Origin: Myotis daubentonii
Taxonomy: Eukaryota; Chordata; Mammalia; Chiroptera; Vespertilionidae
Assembly (NCBI RefSeq): GCF_963259705.1
Contig: NC_081846.1
Location: 87,866,641-87,930,640, forward strand
Length of the DNA: 64,000 bases
Reading direction: 5' to 3'
Below the pieces are notes generated by a model. It was not told where the DNA came from, did not search any database, and worked only from the letters and a program-made list of their open reading frames with translations. This document shows, one piece after another, positions 32,201 to 42,370 of this stretch; position 1 is the stretch's first letter, and the number at the start of each line of letters is the position of its first letter. The position numbers were made by a program, and so were the translations under genes.

Positions 32201-32414
32201 CGAAACCGGTTTGGCTCAGTGGATAGAGCGTCAGCCTGCGGACTGAGGGGTCCCGGGTTCGATTCCGGTCAAGGGCATGTACCTGGGCTGTGGGCACATC
32301 CCCAGTGGGAGATGTGCAGGAGGCGGCTGATCGATGTTTCTCTCCCATCGATGTTTCTAACTCTCTATCTCTCTCCCTTCCTCTCTGTAAAAAATCAATA
32401 AAATATATTTTAAA
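32201..32414 (+). mobile_element. Ves SINE, plus strand, young-looking
   Basis: Head cgaaaccggtttggctcagt, B box gggttcgattccgg. Flanked by aaaaaaagaagtatgc at 32185-32200 and 32415-32430, perfect over 16 bp. Confidence 0.94.
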
Positions 32415-32430
32415 AAAAAAAGAAGTATGC

Positions 32431-34235
32431 CTATAGAAATTTAAATTCAGCAATTCATATATCAACATCTGTGTAATAGTCCACATGGAATCTGGCTTTG
32501 CACTACTTGGGGAACAGGTAGTCTCTGCTAGAGAAGTAATGTGTGTCACAGAAATGTGTGGGCAAAAGCAGGGTGTGTCTTTTATACGTGATAGAAACAG
32601 ATTAGAAAGTAGTTTGCTAGTTCATGTTTGTAACCACTCCCTGGAGTGCAATTACTCTCATTATTTGGCTTACATGGTAAGTATCACCCACTGAAGGACA
32701 ATGCCGGTGTCTGGCTTACATCTCATGAGTTTTCTTATGCTGCCAGTCTGACCCTCTTTAAACACTACAGTGGCAGTTACGAGAGAACTGATAGATTTGG
32801 GGGTGCCCTCATGGCCATCAACTCACTATGAGTCCCAAAGAAGTCACTTAGTCTAATCAGAAGCATTAAGGTCACTTCAGTGGAGAGGATAGTTCTAGTT
32901 GCCAGTGTTGTCACAACTAGTGAAATTGATGCTACAAAATCCACTTGTCAGTAACCATGGCAGAGTGAAAGTTGGTGTTCTTACCTTAAGAAGCATGACA
33001 AATCCATGTGGTCTGTGGACAGCTCTGATGCAAAGCAAATGATCAAGTACCCCTTTAAACATTCCCTGTTGCCAGTGTGTCATAATCTGGACCTGTTCAG
33101 GCTTTTAGAAGAGCCGTCCTTACTAGTAAAGTCAAAGGGCAAATGCCAGCAAGTAGGTAACCGGACATAGAGTTTTCCTTTTGAACCGCCATCAGTGAGG
33201 TCTCTCAGGCAACATTGATCCCTGCCAATTCTCAGATGGACTCTTGCGCCAGGGGACCAATCAGCCCATCCAAATGCAGAGCGCCATTTGGAAACATTCA
33301 AAACCAAGTGAAGGGCCAATTTGCTTTCGTTTATATGTTATCTAATAGCCTCTCCTTTGCCAGAACTTGGCCTGCTCCTGAGTATGCATAGCTGAAGAAG
33401 TACAGTTTTTACACACAAGATAGCCCGTGTAGGAAGGAAAGCAGAAATTACTAGACTATACAGTTATTATAATGGTGGAACCTAAAAGGGGACACTCCGC
33501 AGGTGGGGGTGGGTCAAAAGCTGAGGAGTGACGAGAATGTTTCTTGAGCTAAACCCAATAAAACATTGAAGCCATTATGACATATTTAGACTCTCAGAAC
33601 TAGAATGATGTTTTAGAATAGGCTTTGGGCAAGGTTTATTTATTCTAATACTCTTGAGCAAGCCTAACTCTTTCCATTTTAATAAGGTCATTTAGAATTT
33701 CACAGGTAATATTTACAAAAATTGGCATATTTTGGCATGTAGACCATTATCACATGCACACACACTTCAGAATCAGAGCAAAGTCAGAGAGGAGTGCATT
33801 AGCTAGATTAGAATCTGTAAGTGAAACTGCCCTACTTTGTTGCCTTAGGAAAGGTAACAGATCTGGTCTGTTTGTTCACCATCTTAAGGAAAAAATAATT
33901 CCAAGTGTCTCCTAAATCTAAGGGTACTGCCTGCTTGTCGTGCATGGGAATCTTGGCTGCTCCAGAGCGGCACTCTTGCATTTTTCCTCTCTGTTTTTGT
34001 CACATTAATCATATCATGTAGGACTTGAAATGGAGGCAGAGGCTCTTACTCTGCCAGCTTGCAGCTTAAGAGTTAAAGGATACATTAAGAAATCAGCATA
34101 TTTTAAAATTATAAGATTTGTATTTGTCTTATTTCCCAGGTAGTCATGTTTATTCAGAGTGTCCTATTCCTGGATGAAATTCTCTTGCCTTCTGCTGTTC
34201 ACAGTAACTCAAATTCTTTTTCTTCTTTTCAGATC
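32431..34235. other. Low-repeat sequence with one weak candidate exon
   Basis: No Ves or L1 insertions over 1.8 kb. On the minus strand, ttcttaag followed by gtaaga (donor near 32988) ends an open frame from 33083. This could be an exon of about 100 bp, but no family is recognised and an acceptor (cctgaacag near 33093) is only fair. Otherwise unassigned. Confidence 0.3.
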
Positions 34236-34243
34236 ATCTAGTG

Positions 34244-34479
34244 CAGTGATGGCGAACCTATGACACGCGTGTCAGAGGTGACATGTGAACTCATTTTTTT
34301 TGGTTGATTTTTCTTTGTTAAATGGCATTTAAATATATAAAATAAATATAAAAAATATAAGTCTTTGTTTTACTATGGTTGCAAATATCAAAAAATTTCT
34401 ATATGTGACACGGCACCAGAGTTAAGTTAGGGTTTTTCAAAATGCTGACATGCCGAGCTCAAAAGGTTCGCCATCACTG
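34244..34479 (+). mobile_element. hAT MITE (236 bp), same family as at 23403
   Basis: Inverted termini CAGTGATGGCGAACC and GGTTCGCCATCACTG are exact reverse complements. Flanked by atctagtg (34236-34243) and atttagtg (34480-34487), an 8-bp duplication with one change. The interior is an inverted copy of the 23.4-kb element. Confidence 0.93.
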
Positions 34480-34487
34480 ATTTAGTG

Positions 34488-35325
34488 TCATGCTTCCTAG
34501 CTCTCCTTATTGCTTCATCTAGTTTTTAGTGAGTCATAGCATACATGATATTAATCTGTTCACAGTCTTTAAATGAATATCTTCAAATGTGTTTTGTTAA
34601 TTCCCGAAACGTGCCTTTGCTCATGCATGACTTAGCTATGTAACTGTCTTCTCTCGTGAACTTGGCCCCAGTACATTTCTCTGCATTGTCTCCCACACTG
34701 CACTGCATTCTGAGTCACCTGGAATTGCGCACCCTCCCTGCTATTTACACAGTAATATTCAAACTCCACTGCCCATCTCCTTTCTTTTGAATTCAGACAC
34801 ATTTGTTTGAATTAAACTGACCTTAGTTGGTTGCAAGCTGCAATTCCTGACTGCAACAGGTAGTTCCGAACTCTAGAAACTCACAGGTTTGACTAGAAGC
34901 TGGCAGTTCTGATTCCCACTGAATTTAATAGTTTATTCTTTCTTATTAGTGGGCCCTCTTTGTCCATTGATAACACAATATCTCGATTTAAACAAAAAGC
35001 ATTTGTACCCTACCTCAGAAAATAAATTAGATTCCTCTTAGGGACAAGTAGGAGAAAAGTGGGGGAAAAGTTACTGCAAAAAGACTACCAACCACTTTAA
35101 GGGACTTGCCAGACCACTGCTGGTATAAACCACAAAGAATGCTAATCTGTGTCTAGCTGAGCAGCCAGGACATTTAGCATTATGACAGGTGGAGCAAATT
35201 TAACTCTTTGCACTTTCAACTTGGACTTATGAAAAATAATAGCATCCCTAAAGCTGTACAGAGAAATTATAGAAAAGAGACACTTCAGAGCCTAGGGATT
35301 TTTTTTTTTTTTGAAAGAGCCTCTA
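34488..35325. other. Unassigned sequence
   Basis: No repeat or exon recognised. A run of T at 35298-35311 precedes the SINE. Confidence 0.3.
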
Positions 35326-35790
35326 GCCCTGGCTGGTGTGTCTGAGTGATTAGAGCAGCTGTGGGCAAACTACGGCCCGCGGGCCGGATTCGGCCCGTTT
35401 GAAATGAATAAAACTAAAAAAAAAAAAAAAAAAAACGACCGTACCCTTTTATGTAATGATGTTTACTTTGAATTTATATTAGTTCACACAAACACTCCAT
35501 CCATGCTTTTGTTCCGGCCCTCCGGTCCAGTTTAAGAACCCATTGTGGCCCTCGAGTCAAAAAGTTTGCCCACACACTGAAGTGTCCCAGGTTAGATGCC
35601 TGGTCACGGACATGTACCTGGGTTTCAGGTGTAAACCCCAGCCCAGTCCCAGTGTATGAGGGAGGCACCCGAACAATGTGTTTTCTCTCTCTCTCTCTCC
35701 TCCTTCCCTTCCTCCTATCCCCTCCCTTCCTTCTACTCTCTCTAAAAACCAATGGAAAAAATAACCTTGGGTAAAAATTAACAACAAAAA
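35326..35790 (+). mobile_element. Long-3' tRNA-SINE interrupted by a hAT MITE
   Basis: Head agccctggctggtgtgtctg up to 35355, then a MITE, then the SINE resumes with actgaagtgtcccaggtt and ends with the extended 3' motif ataaccttgggtaaaaatta, as at 11585 and 59515. A likely short duplication is aaagagcct on both sides. Confidence 0.82.
35356..35579. mobile_element. hAT-like MITE inserted in a SINE
   Basis: Inverted ends CAGCTGTGGGCAAACT and, on the opposite strand, CAGTGTGTGGGCAAACT. The interior contains acggcccgcgggccgg and a 20-bp A-run. A clean 8-bp duplication could not be assigned, so the exact ends may be off by a few bases. Insertion within the SINE head gives the relative age. Confidence 0.75.
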
Positions 35791-35845
35791 AGAGCCTAAA
35801 ATTCTGCCTTAGAAACATGGAAAGTTACATCAAGATGGTACCTTA

Positions 35846-36067
35846 GCCCGACCTGCATGGCTCGGTGGTTGAGCATTGACCTATGAACCAGGAGGTCACA
35901 GATTGGATTGCCAGTCAAAGCACAACCCAGGTTGCGAGCTTGTCCTTAGTAGGGGGCGTGCAGGAGGTAGCCGATCAATGTTTCTCTCTCACCGTTGATG
36001 TTTCTCTCTCCCTCTCCCTTCCTCTCTGGAATAAAAAATATATTTTAAAAAATAAATACAAATATAA
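35846..36067 (+). mobile_element. Ves-type SINE, plus strand
   Basis: Head gcccgacctgcatggctcgg with gaccagg-type 'cctatgaaccaggaggtcac' body. Imperfect duplication gatggtacctt/gatggcacctt around 35833 and 36071. Confidence 0.88.
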
Positions 36068-36084
36068 AAGGATGGCACCTTTGA

Positions 36085-36245
36085 GAGTATTTCATCACCA
36101 CCCTCATTTGGCTGCGGGAAAACTGAAGGCCAAAGCAGTTAAGGGATGCACTCACCCGGGTCTTGCACTTCTGGTTCAGGACAGATTCAGAACTAGAACT
36201 GGCACTCCTGACTCCATTTCAGTAGCCCGAAAGCTGGCTAACAGA
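36085..36245 (+). mobile_element. MIR fragment
   Basis: ctgcgggaaaactgaaggcc, cttctggttcaggacag-type and ctcctgactccatttcagta follow MIR 3' order. Confidence 0.5.
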
Positions 36246-37116
36246 TTTGACAACCCATACCTGAACCCATGCCCCCAAATATCCTTTGTCCAGCTCGTGA
36301 GTGCCCTTTCTCTGAAAAGGAGGCCAGCAGGTGGGAATACTGTGAAAAGCGAACGCTGGCTATAAATTGGGAAGAAATTCCCGTACAGACTTGCTAACTG
36401 GAAGCAAGTATTTGTGTTCCCCAAGACAAAGGAGAGTCCTAGTCATGAGATTAAAGTTAAAAACCGATTGTGTCACCAGGCTGAGAGCAGGCAACCTTTT
36501 TGGAAGCAGTAGGCTGAAATTAGACCTGAATAAAAGAGTTTACAGAAAGTTGAATTGGGCGCTATCTCACAACACTGGAGCTATTTTAGTTTTGTTTACT
36601 TGCTTTTAATGTAGTATCTCAGGAATATTAAAAAGCATAGAAACTGATGAACTCCTATGTAGCTCCACCTGATCCCGTATCCCTCCCTCCCTCCTGAATT
36701 TGGTGCTTATATTTCCATACCGCTTATGTTTTTCCTACATATAAATGCATTGGTAAGTGATGTTTAGTATTATTTGTATACTTTAAGTTTTATTGTATAT
36801 AGTGTATATATTATAGGTAATGTATACATAGTATTTGTACTATACATTGTGTATATATTTATTACATACATTGTATTTATGTAAGTTTTATTGTATATAT
36901 CTTTCTGCAACTGGCTCTTTTTTATTGTTGTTGTTCAATACTGTTTTTGAGACTTTTCCAATGGAGGATATATAGGATAGCTCCAGTTAATTTGTGTTAG
37001 TACTCTATATTATTCCACTGTATGAATGTGTTAACATTTTCTAATCTCCAATTAATGGACATCTAGTGAGTTCCTAGGGATTTTGTTTAGTTTTATTTGC
37101 TATTTTTTTCAACCTT
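36246..37116. other. AT-rich, nothing recognised
   Basis: Includes repeated tgtatata-type motifs at 36780-36900 that look like low-complexity drift; 36900-37080 is probably antisense L1 3' UTR (tatgaatgtgttaacattttctaatc). Confidence 0.35.
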
Positions 37117-37133
37117 GCTATATAAACATTTTT

Positions 37134-37347
37134 TTAAAAATATATTTTATTGATTTTTTACAGAGAGGAAGGGAGAGAGATAGAGAGTTAGAAACATCGA
37201 TGTGAGAGATACACCGATCAGCTGCCTCCTGCACATCTCCCACTGGGGATGTGCCCGCAACCCAGGTACATGCCCTTGACCGGAATCGAACCTGGGACCT
37301 TTCAGTCCGCAGGCCGATGCTCTATCCACTGAGCCAAACCGGTTTCG
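37134..37347 (-). mobile_element. Ves SINE, minus strand, perfect 17-bp duplication
   Basis: Reverse complement starts gccgaaaccggtttggctca. Flanked by gctatataaacattttt at 37117-37133 and 37348-37364. Confidence 0.95.
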
Positions 37348-37364
37348 GCTATATAAACATTTTT

Positions 37365-38415
37365 ATAAAACCCACTTCTAATGCATGTTCACAAGTTTCT
37401 CTAGTGACATTTATGAGGTATTAGTGTTTGCATATCTTCAACTTGACAAAAATATCAAAAATTACCAGCAGAATATGAAAGTGTCCAACACTAGCACTAT
37501 ATGTGTATTTTAACTTTTTACTAATTTGAAGAGTGTAAAATTGTATTTCCTTATGGTGTTATTTTGCATTTTTCAGATTTCTCAGGGGGCTGAGCCTCTC
37601 TCTCTTCACTAGCAGTTGGATCTTTTTTTCTGCCTGGGCCACTTTTCAGATAGACTGCTTGTCTTTTTATATTTTAATTTTAGAAACTTTTCTATAGTCA
37701 GTATCTAAATTCTTCATTAGTCATGTGAAGCCAATATCTATCTTCCCCCAGGCTAGAACTTGGTTCTTCACTTTTTTACAGTGGTGTCTTTATGATCATA
37801 TTTATCAACCTTTTCTGTTTTTATTTATACTAATTGTTTCTTCTTTTAAAGAAAATCTTTCCCCACTCCAAAGTCATAAATATTCTCCTCTATTTCCCTC
37901 TAGTTTTCTTTTTCTTTTGTTAATCTCTCTGAGGGTGAAGCCCAGGACTCTGCTTTTAACAAGCACGTTAGGGTCCTGGTGGGAATATCAGATACAGCCA
38001 CATGAAAGTTCAGCACAGCACTAGATAATTAAGATAACTCTGCATGGGAGTAAACATAGTCTCACAGGTCTTCTCAGGAAGGATGTGCAGAATCAGGGAA
38101 GAGTGTTCTGGTTTAGCAGGAACAACCCAGGCAAAGGCGTGTAGTCAGGAATGTGCAGAACAGAACAGCGGACCAAGGGCTGTGGCAAGTAAACTCATCC
38201 GACCAGAACACGAGGTTCTTGTGCAAGACCAGGATGAGAAGGGGGGACTGAGGACCCCCCTACGGACTGAGCTGAGTGCCTGGCCAAGGAATGACATGCC
38301 AAATGCAGCTGTGTAACAGTTACGGCAGGGGCGTAAAAGGGTGAAAGTACATTAATATGGAGGCCCACTTACCTGGGTTAGGGAACCACAGACAGCAGAA
38401 GGCACAGAGCCTCCT
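37365..38415. other. Old antisense L1 3' UTR/ORF2 remnants and unassigned sequence
   Basis: 37400-37900 resembles antisense L1-type sequence (gtgtaaaattgtatttcctt, gttattttgcatttttcag). 37900-38400 is not recognised; open frames there have no supporting features. Confidence 0.35.
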
Positions 38416-38417
38416 TT

Positions 38418-38800
38418 TCAGGGAGACACCGATGTCCACATCCTAATCCCCAGAGCCTGTGAATATGTTGCCTTACCTGGCAAAGTGGATCTCACAGATG
38501 TGAGTAAAGTTAAAGACCCTGAGATGGGGATGTTATCCTGGCCTATCTGAGTGGCCCAAGCAAATGATGAGTCCTCAGAGGGTGAGAACCTGTCAGGGCC
38601 GTGGCCAGAGAACCAGACAAATGGCATTACTTGCTTTGAATATGGAGGAACAGGGCCATGGAATTCGGGCAACCTAAAAAGGCAAGGAAACAAATTGTCC
38701 CCCAGAGCTCCCCGAATGAAAGGCACTGGCTTTAGCCCAGGGAGACTCACACCAGACTTCTGACCTACATGCCATAAGGACATCTGAACCTGTAGACAGT
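38418..38800 (+). mobile_element. MaLR (MLT1-like) LTR fragment
   Basis: ctaatccccagagcctgtga, tgccttacctggcaaagtgg, gttaaagaccctgagatggg and gcccagggagactcacacca follow the order of MaLR-type LTRs common to placental mammals. Ends are not resolved. Confidence 0.65.
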
Positions 38801-38983
38801 TTTCATAAGAGTTCATTTAAACCACACTGCCAACATATGCTGAGGGAAAGGATCTCAAAATGCTTTCTCTAATTTTTTATCACCTTTCATCCTTTTACAA
38901 ATTTAGAATTTACTTTTGTGTGTTGTGTCAGGTAGGAAACTATTTGTCTTTTTTTCCTCATTGACAACCAATTGTTACTTAAA

Positions 38984-39206
38984 GCCCTAACCGGTTTGGC
39001 TCAGTGGATAGAGCGTCAGCCTGTGGACTGAAGAGTCCCAGGTTCAATTCTGGTCAAGGGCATGTACCTTGGTTGTGGGCCCATCCCCAGTAAGAGGTGT
39101 GCAGGAGGCAGCTGATCAATGTTTCTCTCTCATCAATGTTTCTAACTCTCTATCTCTCTCCCTTCCTCTCTGTAAAAAATCAATAAAATATATATTTAAA
39201 AAAATT
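38984..39206 (+). mobile_element. Ves SINE, plus strand
   Basis: Head gccctaaccggtttggctca, B box aggttcaattctgg, A/T-rich tail continuing to about 39240. Confidence 0.92.
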
Positions 39207-39253
39207 AAAAAATAAATTTAAAAAACTTTAAAATAAAAAGATATAATACTTAT

Positions 39254-39431
39254 AGGCCCTGGGTGGATGGGCCCTGGTGAGAGCATTGTCCATACACCAT
39301 ACACCAAGGTTGCAGGTTCAAGCCCTGGTTAGGGCACATACAAGTTCAACCAGTGAATGCATAAATAAGTGGAATAGCAAATCAATGTTTCCCCCTCTCT
39401 CTCCCTTCTCTCTCTCTAAAAATAAACAAAT
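39254..39431 (+). mobile_element. Old tRNA-SINE, divergent body
   Basis: Head ggccctgggtggatgggccc, B-box-like aggttcaagccctgg, then a distinct middle part (caaccagtgaatgcataaat). Flanked by aagatataatacttat (39238-39253) and aagatataatatttat (39432-39447), one mismatch. Confidence 0.85.
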
Positions 39432-39773
39432 AAGATATAATATTTATCAATTTATTCAATGTTTGAGTGTCTAGGAGTATATTTCTTCTCAACCTGAAAA
39501 GTATATAACAATGGAAACAAATTTATTTAACAAGTGACTTATCTATAATCTACACTAATAAAAGAGAAAAATGGTAATTGGCGTACGACGATACCCTTTT
39601 CATTGGCTAATCAGAGCTATATGCAAATTAACTGCCAACTAAGATTGGCAGTTAACTGCCAACAAGATGGCGGTTAATTTGCATATGTAGGCACAATGCA
39701 GGAAGGCGAAAGGGAAAGCAGGAAGAAGCCCCCTGCCACTGACAGGGATTGGAAACCCAGGGGGGAGCTAAGA

Positions 39774-39827
39774 GCTGGGGGGCAGGGCAAAGGCGGCCCT
39801 GGGGCCGCCTTTGCCCTGCCCCCCAGC
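39774..39827. repeat. Perfect 25-bp hairpin, 4-nt loop, in Helitron D
   Basis: 39774-39798 (starting gctggggggcagggc) is exactly complementary to 39803-39827, loop ctgg. The copy in Helitron E (40885-40938) has one mismatch. Very GC-rich and strongly foldable in single-stranded DNA or RNA. Confidence 0.95.
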
Positions 39828-40029
39828 CATGATCGGAGAATCAGGTGCCTTTGCCGCCCTGGCCAGTGATAGCAGGAAGTAGGGGTGGAGCCAGCGATGG
39901 GAGCTGGGCACGGTAGAAGCTGGCAGTCCTGGGAGCTAGGGGTCCCTTGCCTGGGCCTAAAGCGGAGCCCACGATCGTGGGGCCGCTGCAGCTGCGGGTC
40001 CCCGCTGCCCGAGCCGGACGCCTAGGCCA

Positions 40030-40570
40030 GAGGCGTTAGGCCTGGGCAGGGGCGGAGCCTGCAACCACCGGGAGCTGGGGGTCCCCTGCCCAGGCCTGAC
40101 ACCTCTGCCGGAGGCCTCAGGCCTGGTCAAGGGGTCGATCCGGTGATTGGTGATCAGAGGGTGATGAGGGTCAACTCCTCTGGCCGAGGCATCAGGCCTG
40201 GGCGGGGGGCTGAGCCGGGGATTGGGGGGATATGATGGACCCCTTGCCCAGGCCTGAAGCCTGGGTCAGAGGCGTCAGGCTTGGGCGGGGGGTGGAGCAA
40301 GCGATCAGAGGGAGATGGGGGTCCCCTGCCCAGGCATGATTCCTGGGCCAGAGGCCTCAGGCCTGGGCGGGGGCCAGAGCCAGTGATCGGGGGGAGATGG
40401 GGGTCCCCTGTCCAAGCCTGACACCTCTGGCGGAGGCGTCAGGCCTGAGCAAGGGGCCGATCAGGTAATCAGAGGGTGATGGGGGTCTATGCCTCTGTCA
40501 GAGGCGTCAGGCCTGGGCAAGGGGCCGATCCTGCGATTGGAGGGTGATGGGGGTCAACGCCTGAGGGCTC
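40030..40570. repeat. Minisatellite in Helitron D
   Basis: Several ~80-100-bp units built from agatgggggtcccctgccca, ggcctgac..cctctggc and gaggcctcaggcctgggcgg blocks. Helitron E contains only one unit, so the copy number changed between the two. Confidence 0.85.
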
Positions 40571-40660
40571 CCAGTATGTGAGAGGGGGCAGGCTGGGCTG
40601 AGGGACACTCCCCTCCACCCCCCACACCCAGTGCACGAATTTCGTGCACCGGGCCCCTAG

Positions 40661-41297
40661 TCAAGACTAATAAAAGAGAAAAATGGTAATTGGTGTACGA
40701 GCTACCCTTTTCATTGGCTAATCAGGGCTATATGCAAATTAACTGCCAACTAAGATTGGCAGTTAACTGCCAACAAGATGGCGGTTAATTTGCATATGTA
40801 GGCACAATGCAGGGAGGTGAAAGGGAAAGCAGGAAGAAGCCCCCTGCCACTGACAGTGATCGGAAACCCAGGGGGGAGCTAAGAGCTGAGGGGCAGGGCA
40901 AAGGCGGCCCTGGGGCCGCCTTTGCCCTGCCCCCCAGCCATGATCGGAGAATCAGGTGCCTTTGCCGCCCTGGCCAGTGATAGCAGGAAGTAGGGGTGGA
41001 GCCAGCGATGGGAGCTGGGCACGGTAGAAGCTGGCAGTCCCGGGAGCTAGGGGTCCCTTGCCTGGGCCTAAAGCGGAGCCCATGATTGCGGGGCTGCTGC
41101 AGCTGCGGGTCCCCACTGCCCGAGCCGGACGCCTCAGCCAGAGGCATCAGACCTGGGCAAGGGGCCGATCCTGTGATTGGAGGGTGATGGGGGTCAACGC
41201 CTGAGGGCTCCCAGTATGTGAGAGGGGGCAGGCTGGGCTGAGGGACACTCCCCCACACATACACCCAGTGCACGAATTTCGTGCACCGGGCCCCTAG
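40661..41297 (+). mobile_element. Helitron E (637 bp), internally shortened copy of D
   Basis: Begins TC in tcaagactaataaaagagaa immediately after D's CTAG. It runs almost identically to D for ~450 bp, lacks most minisatellite units and ends CTAG at 41294-41297. Shares the YY1-like motif and the hairpin with D. Confidence 0.94.
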
Positions 41298-41886
41298 TCT
41301 ATATATATAAAAAGCCAGTGACAGAAACACCATAATGACTAGAATGACCAGTCGCTATGATGCCCACTGCCGCCAGGGAACCTGCCAGATCTGAGGGTGG
41401 GGCTGGCCAGCCAACTTCCTGCTGCCCTTCCCCCCGCCCCCCGCCCAGCCCCACCCCTGATCGCCCCCCAGTGGGGGTGGGGCTGGCTGGCCAACCTCCT
41501 GTAGCCCCTCTCCCTGCCCGCCCCGTCCCCGATGGGCCCCCACCACCCCAATCGTCCACAACCCCTCCCCCCAGCTGGCCACGCCCCTGATCACTCCCCT
41601 ACCTCAATAGGGGGCTAGGCCAGCCAGCCAATCATCTGCAGCCCCTCCCCCAGCCAGCCCCATCCACGATGGGCCCTTACCACCCCAATCAGCCCGTGGC
41701 CCCGCCCCCCAGCCAGCTCTGCCCCCAATCGCCCCCCCCCCCCTCTGATCAGGGCCAGGGCCCGCAGGCCAACCACCCATGGCCCTTCCCCTAGGCACTG
41801 ACCCCGATCGCCCCTCCACCCCATTCGGGGGTGGAGCCAGTCAGCCCACCGCCCACAGCCCCTCCCCATGGCCAGCCCCACCCCAG

Positions 41887-41925
<39 letters not shown>

Positions 41926-42064
41926 TGTACACACCAATCGGGGTCGGGCTGGCCGGCCAACCTGCCTCCATCTCCTCCTCCTGACAGTCTGAGCGCCAAT
42001 CTGCCAATTGAGGCCAGGCTGGCTGGACCCCACCCATGCACAAATTCATGCACTGGGCCTCTAA
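41298..42064 (+). mobile_element. Helitron F (767 bp), third of the trimer, other family
   Basis: Begins TC in tctatatatataaaaagcca directly after E's CTAG. It belongs to the tctatat..aaaagcc family (as 9763, 14468, 49804), has a GC-rich repetitive interior with a (CA)16 and ends CTAA at 42061-42064, a permitted CTRR end, followed by host T. The subterminal hairpin is the degenerate gcacaaattcatgc. The CTCF-like site is eroded here (actgccgccagggaa). Confidence 0.88.
41889..41920. repeat. (CA)16 microsatellite
   Basis: Sixteen uninterrupted CA units inside Helitron F. Confidence 0.98.
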
Positions 42065-42154
42065 TTCAACAAAAGGACTAAACTTTTCTTTCAATATTTC
42101 AGATTTTAATATTTTGGGTTTGGTAAACAAAATAGCCATCATGTGAGTTTTCCA

Positions 42155-42370
42155 TTTTTAAAATTTGTGCTAGCCAATAGCCACATGTAGTTATTTAAAT
42201 TTAAATTATTAAAATTAGATGAGATTAAAATTATAGTTCCTCAGACACACTAGCCACACTTCAAGTGCTCAGTCGCCACAGGTAACCAGTGGCTATAGTG
42301 CTGCTCCAACAGACCTGGAGCATTGCCGTGGTCTCAGGACACGCTCTGGACAGTGCTGACCTAGACAATG
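42155..42370 (+). mobile_element. MER5A-like hAT-Charlie MITE
   Basis: gctagccaatagccacatgt, agacacactagccacacttc, aagtgctcagtcgccacagg and tggctatagtgctgctccaa match the MER5A family. Old and diverged, shared across placentals. Confidence 0.8.

Larger units (their letters stand above)
39549..40660 (+). mobile_element. Helitron D (1112 bp), first of a head-to-tail trimer
   Basis: Starts TC in tctacactaataaaagagaa, ends with the palindromic gcacgaatttcgtgc, then CTAG at 40657-40660. It carries a perfect 25-bp hairpin (39774-39827), a YY1-like aagatggcgg (39664-39673) and a ~90-bp minisatellite from about 40030 to 40560. The next Helitron starts at the very next base. Confidence 0.94.

Noticed and set aside
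35356..35579. Exact 8-bp target duplication for this hAT-like MITE
   Set aside because: Flanks gattagag and aagtgtcc do not match; the family call rests on termini only.
39700..42080. Proline/glycine-rich open frames in 40-42 kb
   Set aside because: All fall within the three tandem Helitrons and their repeats.
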